Source of the DNA: Saprospiraceae bacterium
GTDB taxonomy: Bacteria; Bacteroidota; Bacteroidia; Chitinophagales; Saprospiraceae
Length of the DNA: 32,261 nucleotides
Reading direction: 5' to 3'
Assembly: GCA_020627825.1 (NCBI GenBank)
Contig: JAHDGD010000034.1
Span: 1 to 32,261 of the forward strand
Under the pieces are notes generated by a model. That model made no database searches, was not told the DNA's origin, and saw nothing but the letters and a program-made list of their open reading frames with translations. Position 1 is the stretch's first letter. The number at the start of each line of letters is the position of its first letter. The position numbers and the translations under genes are program-made. Positions 7,195-15,048 of this stretch are shown here, one piece after another.

Positions 7195-8046
7195 ATGCTA
7201 GAAATTGTTGAATGTCCTAGAGATGCCATGCAAGGAATACATGAGTTTATTCCTACAGAAAAGAAATTGGCTTATCTACAGCAACTTTTAAGAGTAGGAT
7301 TTGATGTTATAGATTGTGGCTCATTTGTTTCTCACAAAGCGATTCCACAAATGCGCGACACACATGAATTGATCCAGCGGGTAAATTTGGACGAAAGTCC
7401 CACAAAATTACTGACAATTGCTGCTAATGAAAGAGGGGCGAATGATGCCACTCAATATGATAAGATTTCCTACATAGGGTATCCGTTTTCAATATCGGAA
7501 ACATTTCAACTTCGTAATACAAATTCTACTATAGCAGAGTCTCTTGAACGTGTAAAGAAGATTCAAGAAATTACGGTAAAAGCTGATAAGGAATTGGTTA
7601 TCTATATTTCTATGGGCTTTGGTAATCCTTATGGCGATCCTTGGAATGCAGAGATTGTCTTTGAATGGGTAGATAAACTTAAAGAATTAGATATAGGTAT
7701 TTTTGCATTAAGTGATACTATTGGTGTAGCTAATGCTACAAGTATTTATTATTTATTTTCGAAATTGATTCCACAATATGAAGAGTTAGTTTTCGGAGCT
7801 CATTTGCATACTAGACCAGATAATTGGCAAAAGAAAATTATTGCAGCATATGAGGCTGGGTGTCGAAGATTTGATGGCGCTATAAAAGGATTTGGCGGGT
7901 GTCCCATGGCTAAAGATGAGCTTGTAGGGAATATGGCTACAGAGAATCTTGTAGAATATTTTGGAAAAAAAGAGGAAATTCCGAATTTTAAGCTTCACGA
8001 ATTCGAAGAAGCCATGAAAATGTCAACTTCAGTATTCCTTACTTAA
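7195..8046 (+). CDS. Hydroxymethylglutaryl-CoA lyase-like protein
   Basis: HMGL-like TIM-barrel protein of 283 residues, related to enzymes that split HMG-CoA into acetoacetate and acetyl-CoA. Catalytic landmarks are kept: R9-D10 (ECPRDAMQG, where canonical lyases have GPRDGLQ), the metal-binding H203-x-H205 (GAHLHTRPD), C236 in GFGGCP and N246 in GNMATE. The spacing between that Cys and Asn is one residue longer than in the human enzyme as I remember it, and the AMQG start motif is also divergent, so a related Claisen-type lyase is possible. It would fit leucine catabolism. An ECF sigma gene follows within 20 bases and may even overlap its end, so the two are probably co-transcribed. Confidence 0.82.
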   Translation: MLEIVECPRDAMQGIHEFIPTEKKLAYLQQLLRVGFDVIDCGSFVSHKAIPQMRDTHELIQRVNLDESPTKLLTIAANERGANDATQYDKISYIGYPFSISETFQLRNTNSTIAESLERVKKIQEITVKADKELVIYISMGFGNPYGDPWNAEIVFEWVDKLKELDIGIFALSDTIGVANATSIYYLFSKLIPQYEELVFGAHLHTRPDNWQKKIIAAYEAGCRRFDGAIKGFGGCPMAKDELVGNMATENLVEYFGKKEEIPNFKLHEFEEAMKMSTSVFLT

Positions 8047-8057
8047 ACAAAACGACT

Positions 8058-8549
8058 ATTTTTTCGAAAGAAGCATATCAAGAGCTGTTTCGACAGTATT
8101 TTAATCCATTAACTAACTTTGCCTTTAATTACGTTAAAGATGACGATGTAGCGCAAGATGTTGTACAAGATGTATTTTTTAATTTGTGGCGTAATAGGAA
8201 AAAAATTGAAATAGGAGTAGGTATAAAATCTTATTTATTTACGTCTACGAAGAATAAAGTGCTGGAATATATTCGAAGAAATAAAATGATGGACGATCAT
8301 GCAGATAAAGTTCGGATTAATGAGCTTTTGCGCTATGATGTAGATGATGAAGCAGAAAAATATGTCCGCATAGAGAAAATACACCGTGCAATAAACCAAT
8401 TACCCCCCAAATGTCGTCAAATTTTCATGTTGAGTAAGATGAATGGGCTATCTTACATCGAAATTGCTGAACATTTAAAGATTTCACCAAAAACTGTAGA
8501 AAACCAAGTGATACGAGGACTAAAATTACTAAGAGATAAATTAAATTAA
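8058..8549 (+). CDS. ECF-type RNA polymerase sigma-70 factor
   Basis: Region 2 reads FSKEAYQELFRQYFNPLTNFAFNYVKDDDVAQDVVQDVFFNLW and region 4 is the helix-turn-helix LPPKCRQIFMLSKMNGLSYIEIAEHLKISPKTVENQV near the C-terminus, so this is a complete Bacteroidota ECF sigma. The start is the odd part: the frame is open back to a TAA at 7989 but has no ATG, GTG or TTG before the conserved region-2 helix. The first usable codons are ATT at 8058 (chosen, 163 residues) or ATT at 8034 inside the lyase gene; the TTG at 8184 would delete region 2. Its TAA overlaps the ATG of the FecR gene by one base, which ties it to the anti-sigma factor. Confidence 0.88.
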   Translation: MFSKEAYQELFRQYFNPLTNFAFNYVKDDDVAQDVVQDVFFNLWRNRKKIEIGVGIKSYLFTSTKNKVLEYIRRNKMMDDHADKVRINELLRYDVDDEAEKYVRIEKIHRAINQLPPKCRQIFMLSKMNGLSYIEIAEHLKISPKTVENQVIRGLKLLRDKLN

Positions 8550-9433
8550 TGACAGTACATGATTTCCTTTCCAAGCTATTTGGCACCGCTTCTTCTGAAG
8601 AAGAATTCGGTCACCTAGAGCAATGGAAAAAAGAGGGGATAGATAATGCAAAAGTGCTTCAAGAGATGCTTGATATTCATGATCATTCTAATGAACTTCA
8701 ACACTATAAGTCATATGATGTAGAACAAGCACTTTCTGCAAACTTAAATCGTATTCAAGACCGTCAGGTAACGAATAGTAAACCATTGAAATATGTTCTT
8801 TACGTTCTTCTTGGTCTTTTATTAGCAGCAGGTGTTTATATAGGTTTAAAGCCTAAAGCAGAACATACTTCATATTATGCAGAGACCCAGAAGCAATTGT
8901 CTATCGAAAATGGCACCCAGATTTCTATGAATGAAGAGACGCACATCACCTATCACAATAAAGAGAATTATCTAAAACTAGAAGGTGAAGCATTCTTCGA
9001 TGTAGAAAAACAAAAAACTCCATTTATAATCGAGACCCATCATGGTGAAATCACTGTTTTAGGGACGTCGTTTAATGTTAAGACATCAGATTTAAAAACA
9101 ACCATTTACATGCACGAAGGCACTATTCGCTTTGACAAGGATGGAAAAGAAACGAAGTTAACTGCTGGGCAGCTCTGTGAAGTAACGGATGAGATAAGTG
9201 TAAAGGTTCAAGAAGATAGTCAGCTTATCGATTATTGGAGAACTCATGCATTGACTTATAAAAATACACCTTTGACCAACGTTTTAGCTGATGTGAATCG
9301 TTTACATGGTACAAGCCTAAGGATCGATGGTGAAAATACTTCTGATATTCTGATTACAAGTTCATTTGAAAACAACAGTTTAGAAGAAATTGTAGAAATT
9401 TTAGAAGCTATTACGAATGTCGATATAAAGTAA
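8549..9433 (+). CDS. FecR family anti-sigma factor (first of two)
   Basis: A 294-residue inner-membrane regulator. An N-terminal cytoplasmic part (about 1-78) would bind the ECF sigma factor; one membrane helix lies at about 81-100 (KYVLYVLLGLLLAAGVYIGL); the periplasmic FecR domain follows, with GEAFFDVEKQKTPFIIET and TVLGTSFNV, and a C-terminal DUF4974-like domain (LTYKNTPLTNVLADVNRLHG onward). FecR proteins receive a signal from the N-terminal domain of a TonB-dependent transducer and release or activate the cognate sigma factor. It overlaps the sigma gene by one base and is followed 40 bases later by a transducer-type receptor, so all three parts of a cell-surface signalling system are adjacent. 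Confidence 0.93.
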   Translation: MTVHDFLSKLFGTASSEEEFGHLEQWKKEGIDNAKVLQEMLDIHDHSNELQHYKSYDVEQALSANLNRIQDRQVTNSKPLKYVLYVLLGLLLAAGVYIGLKPKAEHTSYYAETQKQLSIENGTQISMNEETHITYHNKENYLKLEGEAFFDVEKQKTPFIIETHHGEITVLGTSFNVKTSDLKTTIYMHEGTIRFDKDGKETKLTAGQLCEVTDEISVKVQEDSQLIDYWRTHALTYKNTPLTNVLADVNRLHGTSLRIDGENTSDILITSSFENNSLEEIVEILEAITNVDIK

Positions 9434-9473
9434 CTATTTTAGGCTTTTGTTTTTTTATAACGAGACCTGAAAA

Positions 9474-12095
9474 GTGAAAAAAATCGTCCTCATATTTTTA
9501 TTTAATCTCCTTTTCTTTGGGCTTCAAGCCCAAAAAGGAATAGACTTTGATCAAGTCTTAATTTTAAATGAAAAAACTGGAACCGTTCAATCCTTATTAG
9601 CTAATGTTCAAGAAATAAGCCAAGTCTCTTTCAGTTATTCGTCATCTGCTATTGATGCAAATGCTGTTGTTTACCTCTCTTCTAAGAATCTCACATTCAA
9701 GCAATTCATGAATGAATTGCAAGAACAATTAGAAATTGATTATATAGAGTTTAATAATAAAATTCTTTTAATTCCGTCCAAAAGTGAGGAAGTGGATTTT
9801 TGGATTGATGGCTATATAAGAGATAAAAGCAATGGAGAATCATTGATAGGAGCAACAATTTATAATGCTTCTAGAAATACGGTTACAGAAACGAATGAAT
9901 TCGGATATTATTCCATTAAAGTTACATCGAAAAATCAACTTATTCGAGTTTCCTACATAGGATATGAAGCTGAGATTATTACGGGATTTTCAGAAAATAA
10001 GAGAAGGATCAATCTTGATTTAGTACAGTCATTTAAACTGCCCAATATTGTCATAAAACCTTCTGATTCACTATCTTCTATTAGGCAAATAGATGGGGAA
10101 GTTGAAAAATCCTTAATGGTATCTAATCCTGGTATTTTAGGTGAAAATAACATTCTGCAATCCATCAAGTTGCTTTCAGAAATTCAATCGGGCGGAGAAG
10201 TACAAGGTAATATACTCGTTCAAGGTGGAGGTCCCGACCAAAATCTCATATTAATGGACGGAGTCCCTATTTATGAAGCGAATCACCTTCTAGGTTTAAC
10301 TAGTATTTTTAGCAGCGACGCAGTAAATTCTGTTGATTTAGAAACAAGTGCATTTTCTAGTAAATATGCCGGAAGATTATCTTCCGTTATCAATGTAAAA
10401 ACAAAAGATGGTAACAAATTCAAACACCAAGCAAGTGCGACGATGGGATTGTTGGGTGCAAGTTTTCATGTAGAGGGCCCTATTTCTAAAGGTAGAACCA
10501 GCTATCTATTATCGAGCAGGACATCGTATATCAATAGAATTCTAGAACCGATAGTCCAAAATTATTTTGATATATTAAATACAGAATTTAGATACGCCGA
10601 TCTTAAATTAAAATTGCATCATAATCTCACGAAGAACAGTTCTATTTCTGTAGGAGCATTTTTAGGAAATGATAAATTAGGATTTGGAAATCAACTGGAA
10701 ACAACGATTGAAGATGAAAATATCCAAGCATTTACCGATAATTCAATTCAATGGAGAAACCGATTATACAATATGCTGTTTAATCAAGTCGTAAATGAAA
10801 AATTGCAATTTTCGATTTCAGTCAGTACAGTAGAATATGATTTAAGTTCACTTTCTTCTAATCAGCTGTTAACAACAACAATAGACACTTCTATTTTTAG
10901 TTCTTTAGATGTGTTATCAGTTTCTACAATTGATGATGATAATCTAAGAACAGACTGGGAATACAAAGCAAGTGAAACCCAAAAAATATCGTTTGGAGGA
11001 GGAAGGTCTTGGCATGAATATTCCCCAAGTATAATCTCTCGAGATTCGATTATTGATGATATTAATCTGAATTTTACTGAAGGAATAAATGCTGTAGAAA
11101 CCTTTATTTATTTACAAGATGAAATTGATTTATCTCAATATTTTAAGTTAACTGCGGGATTTCATTTCTCAAGATTTGTAGTAGAGGATGTTGATTTTAA
11201 TTCTTTTCAACCTCGATTGAGTGCAGATATTTATTTGTCTGATCGAACAGACATTAAGCTATCCTACAGTGAAATGACTCAATTTGTCCATTTGTTGGTT
11301 AATCCTGGAACAGGTTTGCCAACTGATTTATGGCTTCCCTCAACGGAAAAAATTCAACCTGAAGAAAGTACTAATTACAATATTAGTGTGCGGCACAAAT
11401 GGAATAAACATTTCATAACAAGTAGTAATATGTACTATAGACAATTTAATAATTTAATAGATTATACAAGCGCATCACCTTTGTTTAATCCGGTTATAAC
11501 GAAGGCTACTTTTATTCCTATAATTAATAATGTACGAGACTGGGAAGATCGAGTAGAGTTGGGAAAAGGAGAGTCCTATGGTCTGAATGTTTTTGGATCT
11601 TACATTTCTCCACAATTTCGTCTATCTGCATCGTATGCTTATGGATTCTCGAATAGGCAATTTGATAATATTAACAGAGGGAATCCATTTCCTTACAGAT
11701 ACGACAGAAGACATGATGTGAATATTTTACTTCAGTACAGATTACGAGAAAATTGGACAGTAGGAGGTAATTGGATTTATGGAACTGGTCAAGCGACAAC
11801 TTTTGCAATTACAGAGTTTCTTACGATAGATGGTGAACCTGTTCTTGATTTTTCTCAACGCAATAATTTTAGAATGCCAGATTATCACCGTTTGGATTTA
11901 AGTGCCACCTATAAAAAGGAGATTTCAGATGATATAAAAATAACTATCGATATGGGGCTTTACAATGTCTATAATCGTTTGAATCCATATATCGTTTATT
12001 TACAAAATGATGAGGCAAATAATGAGTTTGAAGCAAGGCAAATTGGATTATTTCCAATATTGCCTTTTTTAAATGTAAAATTTAACTTTAACTAG
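9474..12095 (+). CDS. TonB-dependent outer-membrane receptor, transducer type with STN domain
   Basis: An 873-residue receptor starting at GTG 9474. After a signal peptide (about 1-19, ending LQAQ) comes an STN-like secretin/TonB N-terminal domain (about 28-100), the part that signals to FecR; then a carboxypeptidase-regulatory-like beta domain (about 110-185, IDGYIRDKSNGESLIGATI), a plug (about 205-310, with VQGGGPDQNLILMDGVPIYE) and a long beta-barrel ending in aromatic-rich strands (LPFLNVKFNFN). It imports an unknown ligand using TonB energy. It lies between two FecR genes and upstream of a DUF4249 lipoprotein. A perfect short palindrome at about 9507-9525 falls in the signal peptide codons and I do not read it as regulatory. 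Confidence 0.93.
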   Translation: MKKIVLIFLFNLLFFGLQAQKGIDFDQVLILNEKTGTVQSLLANVQEISQVSFSYSSSAIDANAVVYLSSKNLTFKQFMNELQEQLEIDYIEFNNKILLIPSKSEEVDFWIDGYIRDKSNGESLIGATIYNASRNTVTETNEFGYYSIKVTSKNQLIRVSYIGYEAEIITGFSENKRRINLDLVQSFKLPNIVIKPSDSLSSIRQIDGEVEKSLMVSNPGILGENNILQSIKLLSEIQSGGEVQGNILVQGGGPDQNLILMDGVPIYEANHLLGLTSIFSSDAVNSVDLETSAFSSKYAGRLSSVINVKTKDGNKFKHQASATMGLLGASFHVEGPISKGRTSYLLSSRTSYINRILEPIVQNYFDILNTEFRYADLKLKLHHNLTKNSSISVGAFLGNDKLGFGNQLETTIEDENIQAFTDNSIQWRNRLYNMLFNQVVNEKLQFSISVSTVEYDLSSLSSNQLLTTTIDTSIFSSLDVLSVSTIDDDNLRTDWEYKASETQKISFGGGRSWHEYSPSIISRDSIIDDINLNFTEGINAVETFIYLQDEIDLSQYFKLTAGFHFSRFVVEDVDFNSFQPRLSADIYLSDRTDIKLSYSEMTQFVHLLVNPGTGLPTDLWLPSTEKIQPEESTNYNISVRHKWNKHFITSSNMYYRQFNNLIDYTSASPLFNPVITKATFIPIINNVRDWEDRVELGKGESYGLNVFGSYISPQFRLSASYAYGFSNRQFDNINRGNPFPYRYDRRHDVNILLQYRLRENWTVGGNWIYGTGQATTFAITEFLTIDGEPVLDFSQRNNFRMPDYHRLDLSATYKKEISDDIKITIDMGLYNVYNRLNPYIVYLQNDEANNEFEARQIGLFPILPFLNVKFNFN

Positions 12096-12167
12096 GCCTA
12101 TTCTTGTGCCTATTATGACAATTTGCAGGTATTCAATATTTTTTTGACTTTGAGTTTTATTTTTTTT

Positions 12168-12194
12168 GGGGGTATAGAGAAAATGATACGTTTA
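12168..12194 (+). promoter_or_regulatory. Candidate alternative-sigma promoter before the second FecR gene
   Basis: The 122-bp gap after the receptor contains a T-tract running into GGGGGTA (12168-12174), a 14-base spacer, and CGTTTA (12189-12194), 24 bases before the FecR start. It differs from the housekeeping TAnnTTTG boxes elsewhere in the window, and its two-part form and position suggest an ECF-dependent promoter, possibly read by the sigma factor of this locus. This is inference from one site. Confidence 0.35.
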
Positions 12195-12217
12195 GTTAAT
12201 GGAACTAGACATGAATA

Positions 12218-13114
12218 GTGGAAAATAGAATTTTTAAGTTGTTGGCTGAGAAGCCATTTTCGAAATTAACGGTTTCCGAAAAAAAGGAAATAGAGACTTT
12301 TTTAACGGAGGAATCTGGACATACGTCATTTATAGCTGATCTACAATTTTTAGAGCAGAACACACCAGCATTTGAACAATACAAATCCTTTGATGGGGAG
12401 CTTCCAGAATCGACTTTTGATCAAGTTGATAAAAAGGAAAGAACCTATAAACTGCTGGTTCTTTCAACTGTATTTATAGCCCTTATGGTTGTTTTGATTT
12501 ATGTTTTCACAAAGAATCCTACCTCTACGTATCAATATGCTTTTTTACCTGATGGAACAGAAGTAAGATTAGAGGATAATGCCTCTATAAAGTATTCTGA
12601 AAATACTTTTTCAAACGAACGAACAGTAGCATTGAATGGGAATGCATTTTTTGATATACATCATGATGAACTGCATCCATTCAAAGTTCAGTTTGACCAA
12701 TATGAAATAACTGTTCTTGGAACCTCTTTCTATGTACAACAAGATGAAAAAGAAATATGGGTTCGAGATGGGAAAGTTAAAGTTTCTAATGGTGATCTAT
12801 CAATAGTGCTGACTAAAGGCGAAATGTTATCTTTCAGAAATAATGCACTAAAGAAAGTTGAATCTTCACCTTCTAAAGTTGCTCTTTTTAATAAGAAGTA
12901 CGAAAACAAAAAAGTGAAAGAAGTGATTCATGATCTTGCAGCTTACGCTGGGCTAACTGTTCATCTGAATGCATCTGTTTCCTCTTGTAAATATACAGGC
13001 CAATTCCGGGATGCATCATTGAAAGAAGCATTAGAAGAGTTGGTGGTATTGTTTTCTTTAGAATACCGTATAGAAGATCAACAACTTTACATTGAAGATA
13101 TTCAATGTAAGTAA
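12218..13114 (+). CDS. Second FecR family anti-sigma factor, without its own sigma factor
   Basis: A 298-residue protein with the same plan as the FecR at 8.5 kb: cytoplasmic N-terminus, one membrane helix at about 78-97 (KLLVLSTVFIALMVVLIYVF), FecR domain with GNAFFDIHHDELHPFKVQF and TVLGTSFYV, and a C-terminal DUF4974-like part (KKVKEVIHDLAAYAGLTVHL). It starts at GTG 12218. Its sequence differs clearly from the first FecR, so it is not a recent duplication. No sigma gene precedes it; instead it follows the receptor, with a G-rich promoter-like box in the gap. It may be a second brake on the sigma factor at 8.06 kb, or serve one encoded elsewhere. Confidence 0.9.
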   Translation: MENRIFKLLAEKPFSKLTVSEKKEIETFLTEESGHTSFIADLQFLEQNTPAFEQYKSFDGELPESTFDQVDKKERTYKLLVLSTVFIALMVVLIYVFTKNPTSTYQYAFLPDGTEVRLEDNASIKYSENTFSNERTVALNGNAFFDIHHDELHPFKVQFDQYEITVLGTSFYVQQDEKEIWVRDGKVKVSNGDLSIVLTKGEMLSFRNNALKKVESSPSKVALFNKKYENKKVKEVIHDLAAYAGLTVHLNASVSSCKYTGQFRDASLKEALEELVVLFSLEYRIEDQQLYIEDIQCK

Positions 13115-13229
13115 TTGATACTTATTGAATAGTAAACGTTTTTACAGTTTCCTTAAAAAACAACTTTTTTCTCAAATTTGATGGTAATAATCGTTGCGAA
13201 GACAATTATTTATTTGTAGATTTGGGAAG

Positions 13230-14075
13230 ATGAAGTTATCACCCCCTATATATTTTGTTTTTTTGACGTTTGTTGCGTTTTTGTCTTGTGACAGCTCGTT
13301 GAAAGTTGATGCGAATAGCAAAACAAAAATGGTGATGAATGGCATTCTTTTGGTCAATGACACGATAGAAGTAGAACTTAGCACGACTCGGAATTTATTT
13401 GATAAAGAAGACCAAATAGATTGGGTAAGAAATGCTGATGTCTACCTAATTTGTCCTGAATTTGTACTTCCTGAAAAACTAGTGTATAAAGGAAACGGTA
13501 TGTATGCTTCTCAAAAGCATATAGCAAAGTATGGTGGAGAATATTCTATAGAAGTCATTCATAATACATATGATAATATTTCTGCTACGGCATATATGCC
13601 AAAGGCAATAAGAGGAGAAGTTGTTTTTACGGGAACTACTGATGACGAGTCGAATTTTGAAATCAATATTGATAATGAAGATGATAATAGTTACTTTATC
13701 TGGGAAATGCTTAGAAGAAATTCTTCTGGAATATTAAGTAATGTCGAAATTACAAGTAAAGACAGTAGAACAGACAATATACTTCCTGAAGAGACACAAG
13801 TTCAAGAAAAGATTTTTCTTGAAGATTCTAATAACCTTAGTGGAAATATAAACTCAACTTTCAGTACATCAGATATTTCTCAAGATGATTTTGAAAATGC
13901 TGAAATTCGTTTGATTACGGTCAATGAAGATATGTATAAATATTTCCGTTCTATTGAATTGTATAAAAATTCATCTAGAAACTTTATCAAACCCGTCGAA
14001 ATTTATTCTAATGTAGACAATGGTCTTGGAATTTTTGGTGCAATCAGTGAAAGTGTTATTCCCATCGTTCAATAA
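13230..14075 (+). CDS. DUF4249 lipoprotein paired with the transducer receptor
   Basis: A 281-residue lipoprotein: MKLSPPIYFVFLTFVAFLSC is a lipoprotein signal peptide with its lipid-accepting Cys, which is why I start at ATG 13230; an in-frame TTG at 13194 would add a basic stretch before the signal. The rest is a beta-rich secreted domain ending in the family's YSNVDNGLGIFGA motif. DUF4249 proteins in Bacteroidota are regularly encoded right after TonB-dependent receptors, as here and again at 28.3 kb, and probably work with them at the outer membrane, but no biochemical role is established that I know of. It is the last gene of the sigma-FecR-receptor-FecR locus. Confidence 0.85.
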   Translation: MKLSPPIYFVFLTFVAFLSCDSSLKVDANSKTKMVMNGILLVNDTIEVELSTTRNLFDKEDQIDWVRNADVYLICPEFVLPEKLVYKGNGMYASQKHIAKYGGEYSIEVIHNTYDNISATAYMPKAIRGEVVFTGTTDDESNFEINIDNEDDNSYFIWEMLRRNSSGILSNVEITSKDSRTDNILPEETQVQEKIFLEDSNNLSGNINSTFSTSDISQDDFENAEIRLITVNEDMYKYFRSIELYKNSSRNFIKPVEIYSNVDNGLGIFGAISESVIPIVQ

Positions 14076-14083
14076 CAAGTCAT

Positions 14084-14120
14084 AAAAAAACGAGATTAAA
14101 AACCTTTGTCTTTAATCTCG
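14084..14120 (-). terminator. Rho-independent terminator oriented for a minus-strand transcript
   Basis: CGAGATTAAA (14091-14100) and TTTAATCTCG (14111-14120) form a 10-bp stem with a 10-base loop. The plus-strand A7 run is on the left (14084-14090) and nothing T-rich follows on the right, so the U-tract exists only on minus-strand RNA. It lies just after the plus-strand DUF4249 gene but points the wrong way for it. Confidence 0.6.
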
Positions 14121-14288
14121 CTAAAACTCTCACTTAATTTGTTTGTATATGCTTATTACATACTTACACCTATATGACGAAATATAGGAATAAGTTGTTG
14201 CAATACATCTGTTAAGTCTTTCTTAATGTTTGTTAACTTTCTTAACTCATATATTTTTTTACATTGCCATGTAATTTCTTCCTTTTAG

Positions 14289-14328
14289 AATTTCGAAGTA
14301 GCTAAGGTTATTCTTTTATTTTAGATGT
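14289..14328 (+). repeat. 40-bp direct repeat, copy 1
   Basis: Identical over 40 bases to 14717-14756, beginning AATTTCGAAGTAGCTAAGG and ending TTTTAGATGT. Similarity fades gradually on both sides (CTTTACCTATTTAT here against TAACCTATCTATTTGT at copy 2), so the ancestral unit was longer, perhaps 70 bp. Confidence 0.85.
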
Positions 14329-14716
14329 TACTTTACCTATTTATAATTTGGATGTAGCACCAACAGTTTAATTGATATTATTCATATTCTCTTTATCTAA
14401 AAAGGGATTCGCCCGAAATAATTGTCCGAGCAGTAAAATAACCGAAATTTGCGGCTAATGCGGGTAGATTTAGAGCAAATTTCGAGGGACTGAAAACGAA
14501 TGATTAGACTGACGAAAACACCAAGTTAAGTGAATAACTTAGACGATTTTTATGCAAGGTTAGACCTTTTGAAACTTTTTACGGCAATAGTAAAAAAGTA
14601 CCAATGATATACTTACTGAAATAAAATATTGCATCAACCCACCCAACGTTAAATACCTTTTAATTTCTAAATTGTTGTATAAATTCTTCATACAATAAAT
14701 TATTTTTTTCTTGGAA

Positions 14717-14756
14717 AATTTCGAAGTAGCTAAGGTTATTCTTTTATTTTAGATGT
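14717..14756 (+). repeat. 40-bp direct repeat, copy 2
   Basis: Second exact copy, 428 bp downstream of the first and in the same orientation. The pair brackets 388 bp that hold the 10-bp inverted repeat and the relic-like short frames. Confidence 0.85.
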
Positions 14757-15025
14757 CTAACCTATCTATTTGTGAATAGAATATATAACCGAAATTCTAG
14801 AATTGAAATGGTATTAAACGTGAAAAGACTTTTGATTACAAATCGATATTTTCTAACAGCAACATTATCAGCAGTGTATTGATTTCTATCCTTACGAAAT
14901 TTAAAACAAGAAACAAACATTCAATAATAGGCTATTCGGATGCTCACAATAACAACTGCTATAATTTATTAGTCAATTTTAATAACTAGATATACTATAA
15001 GTCCGCTAAAGGAATATACTTTTCT

Positions 15026-15033
15026 TACGTTTG
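15026..15033 (+). promoter_or_regulatory. Promoter -7 box of the GNAT gene
   Basis: TACGTTTG matches TAnnTTTG and ends 15 bases before the ATG at 15049. No clear TTG partner upstream. Confidence 0.4.
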
Positions 15034-15048
15034 TAAAAAAAATCTGTA

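Larger units (their letters stand above)
14121..15025. other. Gene-free region of about 900 bp with repeats and hairpins
   Basis: No frame of convincing length on either strand. Visible structures are: two exact 40-bp direct repeats (listed separately); a 10-bp perfect inverted repeat CGAAATTTGC/GCAAATTTCG (14443-14452 with 14475-14484); and a hairpin ACTTTTTAC / GTAAAAAAGT at about 14573-14599. Two short frames look relic-like: on the minus strand a start-less frame of some 35 codons (about 14397-14505, ...LPALAANFGYFTARTIISGE...) and on the plus strand 14500-14607, broken by one stop at 14527-14529 (MIRLTKTPS*VNNLDDFYARLDL...). I do not call either a gene. Confidence 0.5.

Noticed and set aside
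9507-9525. Palindrome TTTGGGCTTCAAGCCCAAA near the 5' end of the transducer receptor gene
   Set aside because: It falls on the codons of the signal-peptide end (GLQAQK) and is explained by codon choice; there is no terminator U-tract beside it.
12199-12228. Nine-codon reading frame (MELDMNSGK) just before the second FecR
   Set aside because: Overlaps the FecR start and has no leader-peptide features such as regulatory codon runs; likely chance.
14500-14607. Short plus-strand frame MIRLTKTPS*VNNLDDFYARLDL
   Set aside because: Interrupted by a stop after nine codons and without a ribosome site or promoter; treated as relic-like non-coding DNA.
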